A stretch of 64,000 bases of DNA, taken from positions 734,284 to 798,283 of the forward strand of contig NZ_PEKX01000007.1 of assembly GCF_002796985.1 (NCBI RefSeq), given 5' to 3'. This document shows positions 7,442 through 15,613 of this stretch, piece by piece (position 1 is the first letter of the stretch; every line of letters starts with the position of its first letter). This DNA is from Pseudomonas sp. (GTDB lineage Bacteria > Pseudomonadota > Gammaproteobacteria > Pseudomonadales > Pseudomonadaceae). The notes under the pieces are model-generated. The model was not told the origin of the DNA. It searched no databases and was given only the letters and a program-made list of their open reading frames with translations. The translations under genes and the position numbers were made by a program.

Positions 7442-8095
7442 TTAGATACTTGGCGGTAACTCCGGCATCGTCGCGAGCTTTTCCTCCGCCTCTTCGTGGC
7501 CCTGGTCAGCCGCTTTCTGGTACCAGGCACGCGCCTGCGCCGGGTTCTTCGCCACGCCGCGGCCCTTGGAGTAGCTCTCCGCCACTTCGAACTCGGCGTC
7601 CACATCGCCTTGCTTGGCCGACTGCATATATAGGGCAAAGGCCTTCTTGTAGCTGCGGGTCACGCCAGTACCGTTTTCGTACATGATCGCCAGGTTGAAC
7701 TGGGCGTCCTTGTCGCCCTGGTCGACGGCCTTCTGATACCAGAACACCGCCTTGGCGGGGTCCTGCTCGACGCCATCGCCATTGTCGTAGGCGTTGCCGA
7801 GGTTGTACTGGGCGCAAGCGTGGCCCTGCTGCGCGGCCTTCTCATACCAGTAGGCGGCTTTCTCATAGTCCTGGTCGTACTCGTCACTGCCGGAGTCGTA
7901 TTCCAGCCCCAGCGTGTATTGCGCGCTGGCGTGGCCGGCCTTGGCCGCCTTCACCAGATCTTCGCCGTAGAGGTCCGACCATTGGTCTTGGATCTCGCAG
8001 GGAGTGGCCTCCAGGGCGGTGGCGTAAGCCGGGACGGCGCTGCACAGGCCTAGCAGCAAACTGGCGAGCAAGGTTTGGCGAATGCGCGAGGGCAT
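7442..8095 (-). CDS. Secreted Sel1-repeat protein
   Basis: A 217-residue protein with a signal peptide (about residues 1-25, cleavage after AYA) and about five Sel1/TPR-like repeats, each with the A-x-Y-x-L-G / A-x-x-W-Y-x-K-A-A pattern (AAYWYEKAAQQGHACAQYNLG, one 36-residue period). Sel1 repeats form scaffolds for protein contacts; the location is probably periplasmic. The start at 8095 has a strong SD (AAGGAG) and gives the signal peptide, so a longer in-frame reading from 8272 is rejected. No partner is evident. Confidence 0.85.
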   Translation of the reverse strand: MPSRIRQTLLASLLLGLCSAVPAYATALEATPCEIQDQWSDLYGEDLVKAAKAGHASAQYTLGLEYDSGSDEYDQDYEKAAYWYEKAAQQGHACAQYNLGNAYDNGDGVEQDPAKAVFWYQKAVDQGDKDAQFNLAIMYENGTGVTRSYKKAFALYMQSAKQGDVDAEFEVAESYSKGRGVAKNPAQARAWYQKAADQGHEEAEEKLATMPELPPSI

Positions 8096-8157
8096 GGGAT
8101 CACTCCTTTGAAATTCGGGCATGAGTCTGACGGATGCCCCTGCACCTATCCATAGGA

Positions 8158-8195
8158 ACGGAAGGCGCCGGTGCGAAGCCCCTTCCGTTTTTTCT
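8158..8195. terminator. Hairpin, likely sseA terminator
   Basis: ACGGAAGG and CCTTCCGT arms enclose a 15-base loop just downstream of the minus-strand sulfurtransferase. The strongest T-run is on the plus side, so the direction is uncertain. Confidence 0.5.
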
Positions 8196-8210
8196 GCCAG
8201 AGCGGGTGGA

Positions 8211-9065
8211 TCAGTCGCCCTTGGCCACCGGGCGCCGGGAGTCGGTGATCCATTCGCTCCAGGAGCCTGCATACAGGCGCCCCAACGGGTAGCCGGCGAG
8301 GCTCAGGGCGAACAGGTTGTGGCAGGCGGTGACGCCGGAGCCGCAGTAGGCCACCAGGTGCTCGGCGGGGCGCCCGCGCAGCAGGCCGGCGAAACGCTGG
8401 TGCAGGTGTTCCGGTCGAAGGAAACGGCCGTCGCTGCCGAGGTTGTCGGTGAAGGCGGCGCATTGTGCGCCAGGGATGTGCCCGGCGACCGGATCGATAG
8501 GTTCGATGTCGCCGCGGAAGCGCGGCAGGCCGCGTGCGTCGATCAGCGGCAGCTCGGCGTCGCCCAGTTTCGCGGCCAGTTCGCTGGCGCTGATCAGCAG
8601 GCTGTTGTCCGGCTCGCCCTTGAAGTCTCCGGGGCGCAGTGGCGATTCAGCCGTGGTCAGGCGCAGGCTGGCACCGCGCCAGGCGGTCAGGCCGCCATCG
8701 AGCAGGTAGACACCCTCGCTCTTGCCCAGCCACAGCAGCTGCCACCAGGCGCGGGCGGCGAAGGCGCCGGGGCCATCGTCATACAGCACCACTTCGCTGT
8801 CGGCGTTCAGGCCCCAGGCGCGCAGTTTCTCTTGCAGAAGCTGTGGGTCGGGGAGCGGGTGGCGGCCGGTGACGCCCGGCATCACCGGGGAGGACAGGTC
8901 GCGATTGAGGTCGGCGAAGTGCGCGCCGGGGATGTGGTTCTCCTGGTAGCTGCGCGCGCCGTAGGCCGGGTCTTCGAGGGCGAAGCGGCAGTCGAGCAGA
9001 ACGAGATTCGGGTCATCGAGGCGGGCGGCCAGTTGCTCGGGCGTGAGCAGGCGGGCTTGGGTCAT
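8211..9065 (-). CDS. sseA: 3-mercaptopyruvate/thiosulfate sulfurtransferase
   Basis: A 284-residue tandem-rhodanese protein. The inactive N-terminal rhodanese (LLDCRF ... IPGAHFADLNRDLS) is followed by the catalytic domain with active-site loop YCGSGVTA; the CGSGVTA form points to mercaptopyruvate sulfurtransferase rather than thiosulfate sulfurtransferase. It transfers sulfane sulfur to thiols or cyanide. SD AGGAA precedes the start. Divergent from the acyltransferase gene. Confidence 0.87.
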   Translation of the reverse strand: MTQARLLTPEQLAARLDDPNLVLLDCRFALEDPAYGARSYQENHIPGAHFADLNRDLSSPVMPGVTGRHPLPDPQLLQEKLRAWGLNADSEVVLYDDGPGAFAARAWWQLLWLGKSEGVYLLDGGLTAWRGASLRLTTAESPLRPGDFKGEPDNSLLISASELAAKLGDAELPLIDARGLPRFRGDIEPIDPVAGHIPGAQCAAFTDNLGSDGRFLRPEHLHQRFAGLLRGRPAEHLVAYCGSGVTACHNLFALSLAGYPLGRLYAGSWSEWITDSRRPVAKGD

Positions 9066-9145
9066 GGGCGCGTTCCTGTGTCGTGACGGGGCCGAAACGC
9101 ATCATAAGGCTTGTACGATGAAAAGTTGGTGGGGAGTTGGCGAAC

Positions 9146-9940
9146 ATGCACAACCAGCAATCGGCGCCGCGCAAGGCCGGCCCGCTGCGCGTTGCCCTGG
9201 TGGGCGTGGCGACCGTTCTGATCACCCTGGGCTACAGCGTCCGGGTCCTGGCCCTCGGTGCCATGGGCCGGTTGCGTCGCAGCAAGGTCGACGGCTTTAC
9301 CCGCGACTGGTCCGGCAGCCTGCTGCGCCTGACCGGTGCGCGCCTGAGCCGCCACGGCGAGGTGCCGGACTTCGGCGATGGCCGTCGCTACATGATCCTC
9401 TGCACCCATTCCAGCTTCTACGACATCCCGGCGATCTTCGTGACGCTGCCCGGGTCGATCCGCATGCTGGCCAAGCGCGAGCTGTTTGCCGTACCGGTAT
9501 GGGGCGCAGCGATGCGCGCGGCGGAGTTCCCGTCCATCGATCGGCACAACCGTCACCAGGCCATGGCCGACCTGGCCAGGGCGCGGGAAATGATGGAGAG
9601 CGGCATCGTGCTCTGGGCCGCGCCCGAGGGCACGCGCTCCAAGGACGGCCAGTTGCAGCCTTTCAAGAAGGGCTGTTTCCGCCTGGCCCAGCAGACCGAC
9701 GCGATCATCGTGCCGGTGGCGATTCGCGGTATCCAGCAACTGCTGCCAGCCGGTGGCCTGAAGCTGAACCTCGGCATGCCGGTGGAAGTGCATGTCGGCG
9801 CGCCAATCGACTCCACGGCTTTCACCGACCATGGGGTGGAGGCACTGATGGCCGAAGTGCGCGAGCGCATGCTGGAGCTGTTGGAGCCGGTCGCGGCGCC
9901 CGCTCCGGCGCCTGCCCGTGAGGAGCAGACGCCGGCTTGA
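9146..9940 (+). CDS. PlsC-like 1-acyl-sn-glycerol-3-phosphate acyltransferase
   Basis: A 264-residue acyltransferase with an N-terminal membrane helix (about residues 16-40), catalytic HSSFYD (the H-x4-D motif) near residue 88 and the substrate-binding APEGTRS near residue 158. It would acylate lysophosphatidate or a related lysolipid at the inner membrane. The Ala/Pro-rich tail is low complexity. The ATG at 9146 has GGGGAG 9 bases upstream; an in-frame TTG 9 bases earlier is less likely. Confidence 0.85.
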   Translation: MHNQQSAPRKAGPLRVALVGVATVLITLGYSVRVLALGAMGRLRRSKVDGFTRDWSGSLLRLTGARLSRHGEVPDFGDGRRYMILCTHSSFYDIPAIFVTLPGSIRMLAKRELFAVPVWGAAMRAAEFPSIDRHNRHQAMADLARAREMMESGIVLWAAPEGTRSKDGQLQPFKKGCFRLAQQTDAIIVPVAIRGIQQLLPAGGLKLNLGMPVEVHVGAPIDSTAFTDHGVEALMAEVRERMLELLEPVAAPAPAPAREEQTPA

Positions 9941-9944
9941 GGCG

Positions 9945-11006
9945 TCAGTGCAGGACCAGCCGTCCGATGCGATCGTTCTCCAGGCTGCCCAGGTAGAGCA
10001 CGCCGTTCACCGGCTTCGCCGAGGTCACCATGCGCAGGTGCTGGCCGCTGGTGTCGTGCAGGCTGCGCACGATCTCGCCTTTCTCGTTCACCTGGATCAC
10101 CAGGCCGTAGGGCACCGGCTTGGGCAGGACGGCGCGCGGCAACTTGGTGAGCTGGCGTTTCAGCCAGGGCATCTGCTGGATCACATCGGCATCGGCCTTG
10201 CGCGGTGAAGGCAGGGCGACCCAGAAGGTGCCGCTGCGGTCGCTGGCGAGGTTGTCCGGCAGGCCCGGCAGGTTGTCGATGAAGACCTCATGCTGCCCGG
10301 CTTTTTCGCCCCTGAGCCAGTATCGGGTGATTCGATAGCGGTAGGTCTCGTTGACCAGCACGAAATCCTCGTTCTGCGACAACGCCACGCCATTGGCGAA
10401 GTACAGGTCCTTGAGCAGCGTCTGGGTCTTGCCGGTCGCCGGGTCGTAGCGCAGCAGGCGCCCATGGGGACGGGCTTCGAGCAGGTCGAGGAGGTAGTCG
10501 GGCTGGTGGAAGCGGCTGGAGGCGTCGCTGAAATAGATGCGCCCGTCGCTGGCGATGTCCAGATCGTCGGTGAAGGCAAAGGGAACGCCGTCGGCAGAGT
10601 CGGTCAGCACGCGGATTCTGCCTTGCGGGTCGACCTCCAGCAGGCCTTTCCAGGCGTCGGCGACGATGAGGTTGCCACTCTTGTCGAACGCCAGGCCCAG
10701 CGGGCGGCCGCCGGTTTCGACGAAGGTCTCGGCCTTGCCGTCGCTGCCCATGCGCACGATGCGCCCGTCATCCAGCCCGGCGAACAGCCGGCCGTGGCTG
10801 TCCACGGCGGTGTCTTCAGGGCCGACGATCTGGCCCTGGGCGAGGAGTTCGGCTTTCATCAACGTATCGTTGGGTTCCATCACCCCGGTCATCGGCGGCG
10901 CCTTGGGCGGCGTCCAGGCCAGCGGGTCAATGGGGCTGGGCGTGAGCGCCAGGTAGACCGCCAGGGCGGCGACCAGCAGGACGACCAGTCCGAGAAGCTT
11001 TTTCAT
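9945..11006 (-). CDS. SMP-30/strictosidine synthase-like beta-propeller
   Basis: A 353-residue protein with an N-terminal signal anchor (KKLLGLVVLLVAALAVYLA) and a six-bladed propeller of the SMP-30/gluconolactonase-LRE type (GPEDTAVDSHGRLFAGLDDG, GRPLGLAFDKSGNLIVADA, FANGVALSQNEDFVLVNET). Relatives act as lactonases or arylesterases, usually with a Ca2+ ion in the channel. Probably periplasmic and membrane-tethered. The start at 11006 is preceded by an AAGG SD. Convergent with the acyltransferase, with a 4-base gap. Confidence 0.75.
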   Translation of the reverse strand: MKKLLGLVVLLVAALAVYLALTPSPIDPLAWTPPKAPPMTGVMEPNDTLMKAELLAQGQIVGPEDTAVDSHGRLFAGLDDGRIVRMGSDGKAETFVETGGRPLGLAFDKSGNLIVADAWKGLLEVDPQGRIRVLTDSADGVPFAFTDDLDIASDGRIYFSDASSRFHQPDYLLDLLEARPHGRLLRYDPATGKTQTLLKDLYFANGVALSQNEDFVLVNETYRYRITRYWLRGEKAGQHEVFIDNLPGLPDNLASDRSGTFWVALPSPRKADADVIQQMPWLKRQLTKLPRAVLPKPVPYGLVIQVNEKGEIVRSLHDTSGQHLRMVTSAKPVNGVLYLGSLENDRIGRLVLH

Positions 11007-11146
11007 GCGCAAGCTGCCTTCTTGTAGTTGTGGGCGGAGCAAAGCGTAGAGATTGCAGGCCAATCGTCACAGACCAATGGCCGAGTGGAATGCTCGCACA
11101 TCATGCATCTCTATATACTGCGCGCACCGAAACGAAGGAGATGTTC

Positions 11147-12280
11147 GTGACCGTCCTCGACATACAGTGGATTCGCGACGATGCCACCCTGGAGCGCAAG
11201 TGCCAGGACTGGAAAGAACTGCCGTACCTCGCACTCGATACCGAGTTCATGCGTGTCGATACCTTCTACCCGGCCGCCGGGCTGGTGCAGGTGGGCGACG
11301 GCACCGGTGTGTGGCTGATCGACCCGCTGCTGATCCGTGACTGGTCGCCGTTCTCCGCGATCCTGGAGTCGCCGGTGGTGGTCAAGGTATTCCATGCCTG
11401 CGGTGAGGACCTGGAAGTCTTCCAGCGCCTGACCGGCAGCCTGCCGCAGCCGCTGTTCGACACCCAGTTGGCTGCTGCCTACCTGGGCATGCCGCATTCC
11501 ATGGGCTATTCCAGGCTGGTGCTGGAAATCCTCGGCCTCGACCTGCCCAAGGACGAAACCCGCTCCGACTGGCTGCAACGCCCGCTGACCGATATGCAGG
11601 TGCGCTACGCCGCCGAAGATGTGCAGCACCTGGCCGAGGTCTACGTGAAGTTGGCGCCGCGCCTGAGCGATGAAAAGCTGCAGTGGCTGCTGGCCGATGG
11701 CACCGACCTGACCCGCAACCAGAGTCGCGTCAGCGATCCGCAGGAGGCCTACCTCGACGTCAAGCTGGCGTGGAAGCTGGGTCGCCAGCAACTGGCCGTG
11801 CTGCGTGAGCTGTGCGTCTGGCGCGAGGAGCAGGCGCGGGTGCGCAACAAGCCGCGCAACCATGTGCTGCGCGAGCACACCCTGTGGCCGCTGGCGCGCT
11901 TCCAACCCAGCGACAAGGTCGCGCTGGCTCGTATCGACGATATGCACCCGCGGACCGTGCGCCAGGACGGCGATGCCCTGATCGCACTGATGGCCCATGC
12001 CGCGAAGCTGCCCGAAGCCGTCTGGCCGCAAACCCTGCCCGAACCGCTGCCGCGCGAGATCACCCCGGTGCTGAAGAAACTGCGCGAAGTCGGCCAGAAG
12101 GAGGCCGAACGCCTGGACATGGCGCCGGAGCTGATGCTGCGCAAGAAGATTCTCGAAGCCCTGCTCAAGACCGGCTGGCCCAACGGACCCTACCAACTGC
12201 CCGATTCGCTGCAAGGCTGGCGCCGCGAGCTGATGGGGCAGGCCCTGCTGGACAGCCTGGCTGCCCAGACCCCCGAATAA
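11147..12280 (+). CDS. rnd: Ribonuclease D
   Basis: A 377-residue 3'-5' exoribonuclease acting on tRNA 3' ends. DEDDy motifs are visible: LDTEF near residue 29, FHACGEDLEVF, the DTQLAA segment, and YAAEDVQHL near residue 160. An HRDC domain follows (about 205-290). The GTG at 11147 is preferred over the ATG at 11141 because the AAGGAG SD directly abuts the ATG but is 6 bases from the GTG. A TATACT -10 is at 11114-11119. YcgL follows, as in other pseudomonads. Confidence 0.92.
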   Translation: MTVLDIQWIRDDATLERKCQDWKELPYLALDTEFMRVDTFYPAAGLVQVGDGTGVWLIDPLLIRDWSPFSAILESPVVVKVFHACGEDLEVFQRLTGSLPQPLFDTQLAAAYLGMPHSMGYSRLVLEILGLDLPKDETRSDWLQRPLTDMQVRYAAEDVQHLAEVYVKLAPRLSDEKLQWLLADGTDLTRNQSRVSDPQEAYLDVKLAWKLGRQQLAVLRELCVWREEQARVRNKPRNHVLREHTLWPLARFQPSDKVALARIDDMHPRTVRQDGDALIALMAHAAKLPEAVWPQTLPEPLPREITPVLKKLREVGQKEAERLDMAPELMLRKKILEALLKTGWPNGPYQLPDSLQGWRRELMGQALLDSLAAQTPE

Positions 12281-12298
12281 CGCGACCCACTCCATAAC

Positions 12299-12330
12299 GC
12301 GGCCCGCTCCAAATGCGGCCCGCTCCAAAT
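12299..12330. repeat. Two-copy 16-base direct repeat
   Basis: GCGGCCCGCTCCAAAT occurs twice head to tail in the rnd-ycgL gap, 15 bases before the ycgL ATG. It displaces any normal SD, so this looks like a local slippage duplication. Confidence 0.8.
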
Positions 12331-12345
12331 GCGAAAAATACCGAC

Positions 12346-12639
12346 ATGAAACGCATCTGCTCCATCTACAAGAGTCCGCGCAAGAACGAGATGTACCTGT
12401 ACGTCGACAAGCGCGAGGCCCTCAGCCGTGTGCCCGAGGCGCTGATCGTCGCGTTCGGCGCACCGCAGCACGCCTTCGATCTGGTCCTGAGCCCCGAGCG
12501 CCAGCTGGCCCGCGAAGACATCAACGTCGTGCTGGACAACATCGAGAAACAAGGCTTCCACCTGCAGATGCCGCCGGCGGAAGAGGAATACATCCAGCAC
12601 CTCCCCGAGGAATTGCTGCGCCGCAACGATCCAGTCTGA
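12346..12639 (+). CDS. YcgL family protein
   Basis: A 97-residue UPF0745/YcgL protein starting MKRICSIYKSPRKNEMYLYV, with the DFDLVL/NIEKQGFHLQMPP core. The fold is known in the family but the function is not; it commonly follows rnd. No clear SD is visible because a direct repeat occupies the leader. An in-frame ATG at 12313 would add residues encoded by the repeat and is unlikely. Confidence 0.85.
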   Translation: MKRICSIYKSPRKNEMYLYVDKREALSRVPEALIVAFGAPQHAFDLVLSPERQLAREDINVVLDNIEKQGFHLQMPPAEEEYIQHLPEELLRRNDPV

Positions 12640-12661
12640 CCGCGAATCTGGCAGCGCCCCT

Positions 12662-12727
12662 CTCAAGCCGCGTATTTGCCCAGTGCTGGCACTGTGCAAG
12701 TGCGCGGCTTGAGCGCATGATGCGCTC
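12662..12727. other. Structured intergenic element (nested inverted repeats)
   Basis: CTCAAGCCGCG (12662-12672) pairs with CGCGGCTTGAG (12703-12713). Inside, TTGC/GCAA and CAGTG/CACTG continue the stem to a CTGG tetraloop. A second inverted repeat, GAGCGCAT/ATGCGCTC (12711-12727), overlaps its end. No T-run follows, so it is not a standard terminator. It lies in the 249-base gap after ycgL. Confidence 0.6.
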
Positions 12728-12888
12728 AGAAATAGGGTTCAACGGAGCGGAACGCTTGGTCTCTGGCTGTGTCTATAGCCGCCTGACTTCCCTAGAACTG
12801 ACGACGATTTCCCCAGGGAAGCTCCCTTGAAGCGAGTCCAGATGCGCCAGCCGGAAATGCTCCACCGTTCGAAGCGAAAGGCCTGACC

Positions 12889-13821
12889 ATGCGCCTGCTC
12901 GTACTCGATCGCGAACACGCCCTCTACGCCGCCCTGCTGATGGCGGCTGAACCTCAATTGACGGTCATCTCCGGCAATAACCCCGATTCCCTGCTGGACG
13001 CGGCGGCGCAATGCCCGGTCTGGCTCGGTGAGCCGACCCTGGCTGCGCAACTGCTGCGCAAGGGCGTGCACCCGGTGTGGATCCAGTCCAGCTGGGCGGG
13101 CATCACCCCGTTGCTGGGCGACGACCTACCCAAGGACTACGCCCTGACCCGCGCCGTCGGTATCTTCGGCCAGGTCATGACCGAGTACCTGCTCACCTAC
13201 ATGCTCGCCCACGAACGCCAGTTCCTCGGCCGCCTGGCCAGCCAGGTCGGCGTGCAGTGGGACGACCGTGCGCCGGGCAGCCTGAGTGGCCGGCAGGTCC
13301 TGATCGTCGGCACCGGGGAGATCGGCCAGGCCGTGGCGCACATGCTGGCGCCCTTCGGCGTGGAGCTGGTTGGCGTGGCGAAGAACCCGCGTGCGCTGGT
13401 GCCCTTCGGCCGCATGGGTGGGCTGGATGACCTGCCGCGTCTGGCCGGGACCGCCGACTACGTGATCAACCTGCTGCCCGACACGCCGGAAACCGCGGAT
13501 ATCTACAACTTCCCGCTGTTCCAGCGGATGAAACCCACCGCGCTGTTCCTCAATGCCGGGCGTGGTACCTCGGTGGTGGACGAGGACCTGGTCGCGGCGC
13601 TGGAGGGCAACCAGTTGGCCGGTGCGGTGATCGACGTTTGCCGCCAGGAGCCGTTGCCGCCGTCGCACCCGTTCTGGCACACGCCCCGCCTATTGCTGAC
13701 CGGCCATAGCGCCGCGCCGACGCTGCCCAGCCTGTTGATCGACCTGTTCCGCGACAACCTCACGCGCTTCTGGGCGGGGCAGGCGATGCGCGGCGAGGTG
13801 GATTTCTCGCGCGGTTACTGA
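12889..13821 (+). CDS. D-2-hydroxyacid dehydrogenase family protein
   Basis: A 310-residue NAD(P)-dependent oxidoreductase. The Rossmann GTGEIG is at about residues 142-147, and the catalytic triad is readable as Arg in NAGRGT, Glu in CRQEPLP and His in GHSA. It resembles the GhrA-like branch acting on glyoxylate/hydroxypyruvate or other 2-oxoacids; the exact substrate is not readable. SD-like AAAGGCC precedes the ATG. A terminator follows 12 bases after the stop. Confidence 0.87.
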   Translation: MRLLVLDREHALYAALLMAAEPQLTVISGNNPDSLLDAAAQCPVWLGEPTLAAQLLRKGVHPVWIQSSWAGITPLLGDDLPKDYALTRAVGIFGQVMTEYLLTYMLAHERQFLGRLASQVGVQWDDRAPGSLSGRQVLIVGTGEIGQAVAHMLAPFGVELVGVAKNPRALVPFGRMGGLDDLPRLAGTADYVINLLPDTPETADIYNFPLFQRMKPTALFLNAGRGTSVVDEDLVAALEGNQLAGAVIDVCRQEPLPPSHPFWHTPRLLLTGHSAAPTLPSLLIDLFRDNLTRFWAGQAMRGEVDFSRGY

Positions 13822-13833
13822 CCGCTGCGAGCA

Positions 13834-13865
13834 CAAAAAAAGGCCCCCATAGGGGCCTTTTTCTT
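13834..13865 (+). terminator. Intrinsic terminator after the hydroxyacid dehydrogenase
   Basis: AAAAAGGCCCC / GGGGCCTTTTT hairpin with A- and T-tracts. Confidence 0.92.
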
Positions 13866-13876
13866 TTGGCTTTTCT

Positions 13877-13946
13877 GTAGGAGCGAGCTTGCTCGCGAAC
13901 TACTCAACTCCGTGCCGTGCAGGTTCGCGAGCAAGCTCGCTCCTAC
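13877..13946. repeat. REP pair (inverted)
   Basis: Two full copies of the GTAGGAGCGAGCTTGCTCGC palindrome in inverted orientation with a 24-base spacer, between convergent genes. Confidence 0.92.
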
Positions 13947-13962
13947 AGGGAACCGTGTTCAG

Positions 13963-14556
13963 TCAGAGCGAGAAATCACCCTCGGCCACGATCTCCGCCA
14001 GCGGGCGGCGGGCGTTGGGCACTTCGCGGGCTTGCAGGCTTTCGGAGAGGATCGCCTTGTCGCCCAGCTTGCCGATGGCAATCACCGCGTGGATCTCGTG
14101 GTCCGCCGGCACCTTCAGCTCGGTGCGTGCCAGTTCGCGGTCGAAGCCAGCCATGCCGTGGGTGTGCCAGCCCGCCAGGCTCGCCTGCAGGGCGAGGAAA
14201 CCCCAGGCGGAACCGGTGTCGAAGCTGTGCCACAGGGCTGGCTTCTCTTCGCTGGAGCCGGGCGGGGCGAAAGTGGTTTTGGACAGCACCACCACCAGCG
14301 CCGAGGCGTGCTGCGCCCAGCCGCGGTTGAATTCGCCCAGCAGGTTCAGATAACGCTGCCAGTTCGGTGTGTCGCGCCGGGCGAAGAGGAAGCGCCAGGG
14401 CTGCGAGTTGAAGGAGGACGGCGCCCAGCGCGCGGCCTCGATGAAGCTCAGCAGGGTGGCTTGGGGAATGTCTTCGCCGTTGAAGGCGCGCGGCGACCAG
14501 CGATTGATGAACTGCGGGTCGATGGGGTGCTCGGAAACGCGAGGGTTGGCGCTCAT
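13963..14556 (-). CDS. Nitroreductase family flavoprotein
   Basis: A 197-residue nitroreductase-like FMN protein: N-terminal RWSPRAF (FMN phosphate-binding Arg/Ser), central APSSFNSQPWRFLFARR and the GFLALQASLAGWHTHGMAGFD segment. Probably a homodimeric NAD(P)H-dependent reductase of quinones or nitro compounds; the physiological substrate is unknown. The start at 14556 has an AGGAG SD; a longer in-frame start at 14610 is not supported. Confidence 0.85.
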   Translation of the reverse strand: MSANPRVSEHPIDPQFINRWSPRAFNGEDIPQATLLSFIEAARWAPSSFNSQPWRFLFARRDTPNWQRYLNLLGEFNRGWAQHASALVVVLSKTTFAPPGSSEEKPALWHSFDTGSAWGFLALQASLAGWHTHGMAGFDRELARTELKVPADHEIHAVIAIGKLGDKAILSESLQAREVPNARRPLAEIVAEGDFSL

Positions 14557-14753
14557 GGTGGCTCCTGTAAGGGCTGGAATCTGCCGATGGTGCCGTGGTC
14601 GGCCGGGCATCGCGGTGGGAACGGGCGGCGCGGCTGCTTGAAGCGGCTGGCGGGTCGCGCAGCAAAGCGGCGGCGGACCGGGCCCGTGGGTCGCTCAAGC
14701 TAACCAGCGCGGCCCGCTCTGGCAAGGGCTGCGCGGTCAATGGTCGCCTGCGC

Positions 14754-14782
14754 TTGGCCTGCGCGCGCGACGGGCTTAGACT
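14754..14782 (+). promoter_or_regulatory. Sigma-70-like promoter for ycgN
   Basis: TTGGCC at 14754-14759, a 17-base spacer and TAGACT at 14777-14782, about 32 bases before the YcgN ATG. No SD is visible in the short leader. Confidence 0.5.
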
Positions 14783-14814
14783 TTGCGCCCCGTGAAATAG
14801 CCCCTGATTAAAAA

Positions 14815-15264
14815 ATGGCCGCCAAAGTCGAACCCTTCTGGAAACGCAAGACCCTCGACCAGCTCGATCAGCAAGAGTGGGAGTCGCTGTGCGATGGCTG
14901 CGGCCTGTGCTGCCTGCAGAAGCTCGAAGACGAGGATGACGGCGCCGTCTACTACACGCGAATCGCCTGCAAGCTGTTGGACATGAAGACCTGCCGCTGC
15001 ACCGACTACGCCAACCGCCGCGCCAGCGTGCCTGATTGCATCCAGCTCACTCCGGCACAGGCCGACGAGTTCCAGTGGCTGCCGCCAACCTGCGGCTACC
15101 GCCTGGTGGCCGAAGGCAAGGACCTGCCGCTGTGGCACCACCTGGTCTGTGGCGACCCGGACGCGGTGCACCACGAGCGCATCTCGCAATCGGGGCGCAT
15201 GCTCAGTGAGAACTCGGTGGCCGAAGACGACTGGGAAGAGCACCTGATCTTCCGCGCCGGCTGA
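14815..15264 (+). CDS. YcgN family UPF0260 cysteine-cluster protein
   Basis: A 149-residue protein with the family cysteine cluster CDGCGLCC near residues 26-33, further Cys at CRC and DC, and the WLPPTCGYRLVAEGKDLPLWHHLVCGD block. It is probably metal- or Fe-S-binding; function unknown in the family. Gene order with oligopeptidase B nearby matches what I recall for P. aeruginosa. Confidence 0.88.
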   Translation: MAAKVEPFWKRKTLDQLDQQEWESLCDGCGLCCLQKLEDEDDGAVYYTRIACKLLDMKTCRCTDYANRRASVPDCIQLTPAQADEFQWLPPTCGYRLVAEGKDLPLWHHLVCGDPDAVHHERISQSGRMLSENSVAEDDWEEHLIFRAG

Positions 15265-15271
15265 GCCGCAC

Positions 15272-15613
15272 TCAGCCCGGCGTGCGCAGCCAGTAGCAGG
15301 CTTCTTCGCCGGTCAGCGGCGCTGCGCCATCGGGCAGTTCCACACGTTTTTCCCACAGCGGGAACCAGCGCTCGTCCTTTTCGTCATCGATGGTCGCCGG
15401 GCGCACCTGGCCGCGCAGGCGCCGTTCGCAGGCGCCCCATTGCACGAAGTTGACCTGTGCCTCGATCAGGCTGACCGCGTTGGCGCCGCCGCGTGCATCG
15501 GGGAAGCAGAGCTGCAGTTGGTCGTCCTCCCAGAAGCAGATCTCGCAGATTTCGTACGACCCCGGAGGGTCGCCGAAACTGAAGTAACCGCAGCAGGGGC
15601 AGGTGTAGAGCAT
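15272..15613 (-). CDS. CPCC-type cysteine-rich protein
   Basis: A 113-residue protein starting MLYTCPCCGYFSFGDPPGSY, then EICEICFWEDDQ, the pattern of the CPCC domain; the four to six cysteines suggest a zinc ribbon. Function unknown. Its ATG overlaps the last base of the oligopeptidase B stop (TGATG), so it is translationally coupled. Convergent with ycgN, with a 7-base gap. Confidence 0.82.
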   Translation of the reverse strand: MLYTCPCCGYFSFGDPPGSYEICEICFWEDDQLQLCFPDARGGANAVSLIEAQVNFVQWGACERRLRGQVRPATIDDEKDERWFPLWEKRVELPDGAAPLTGEEACYWLRTPG

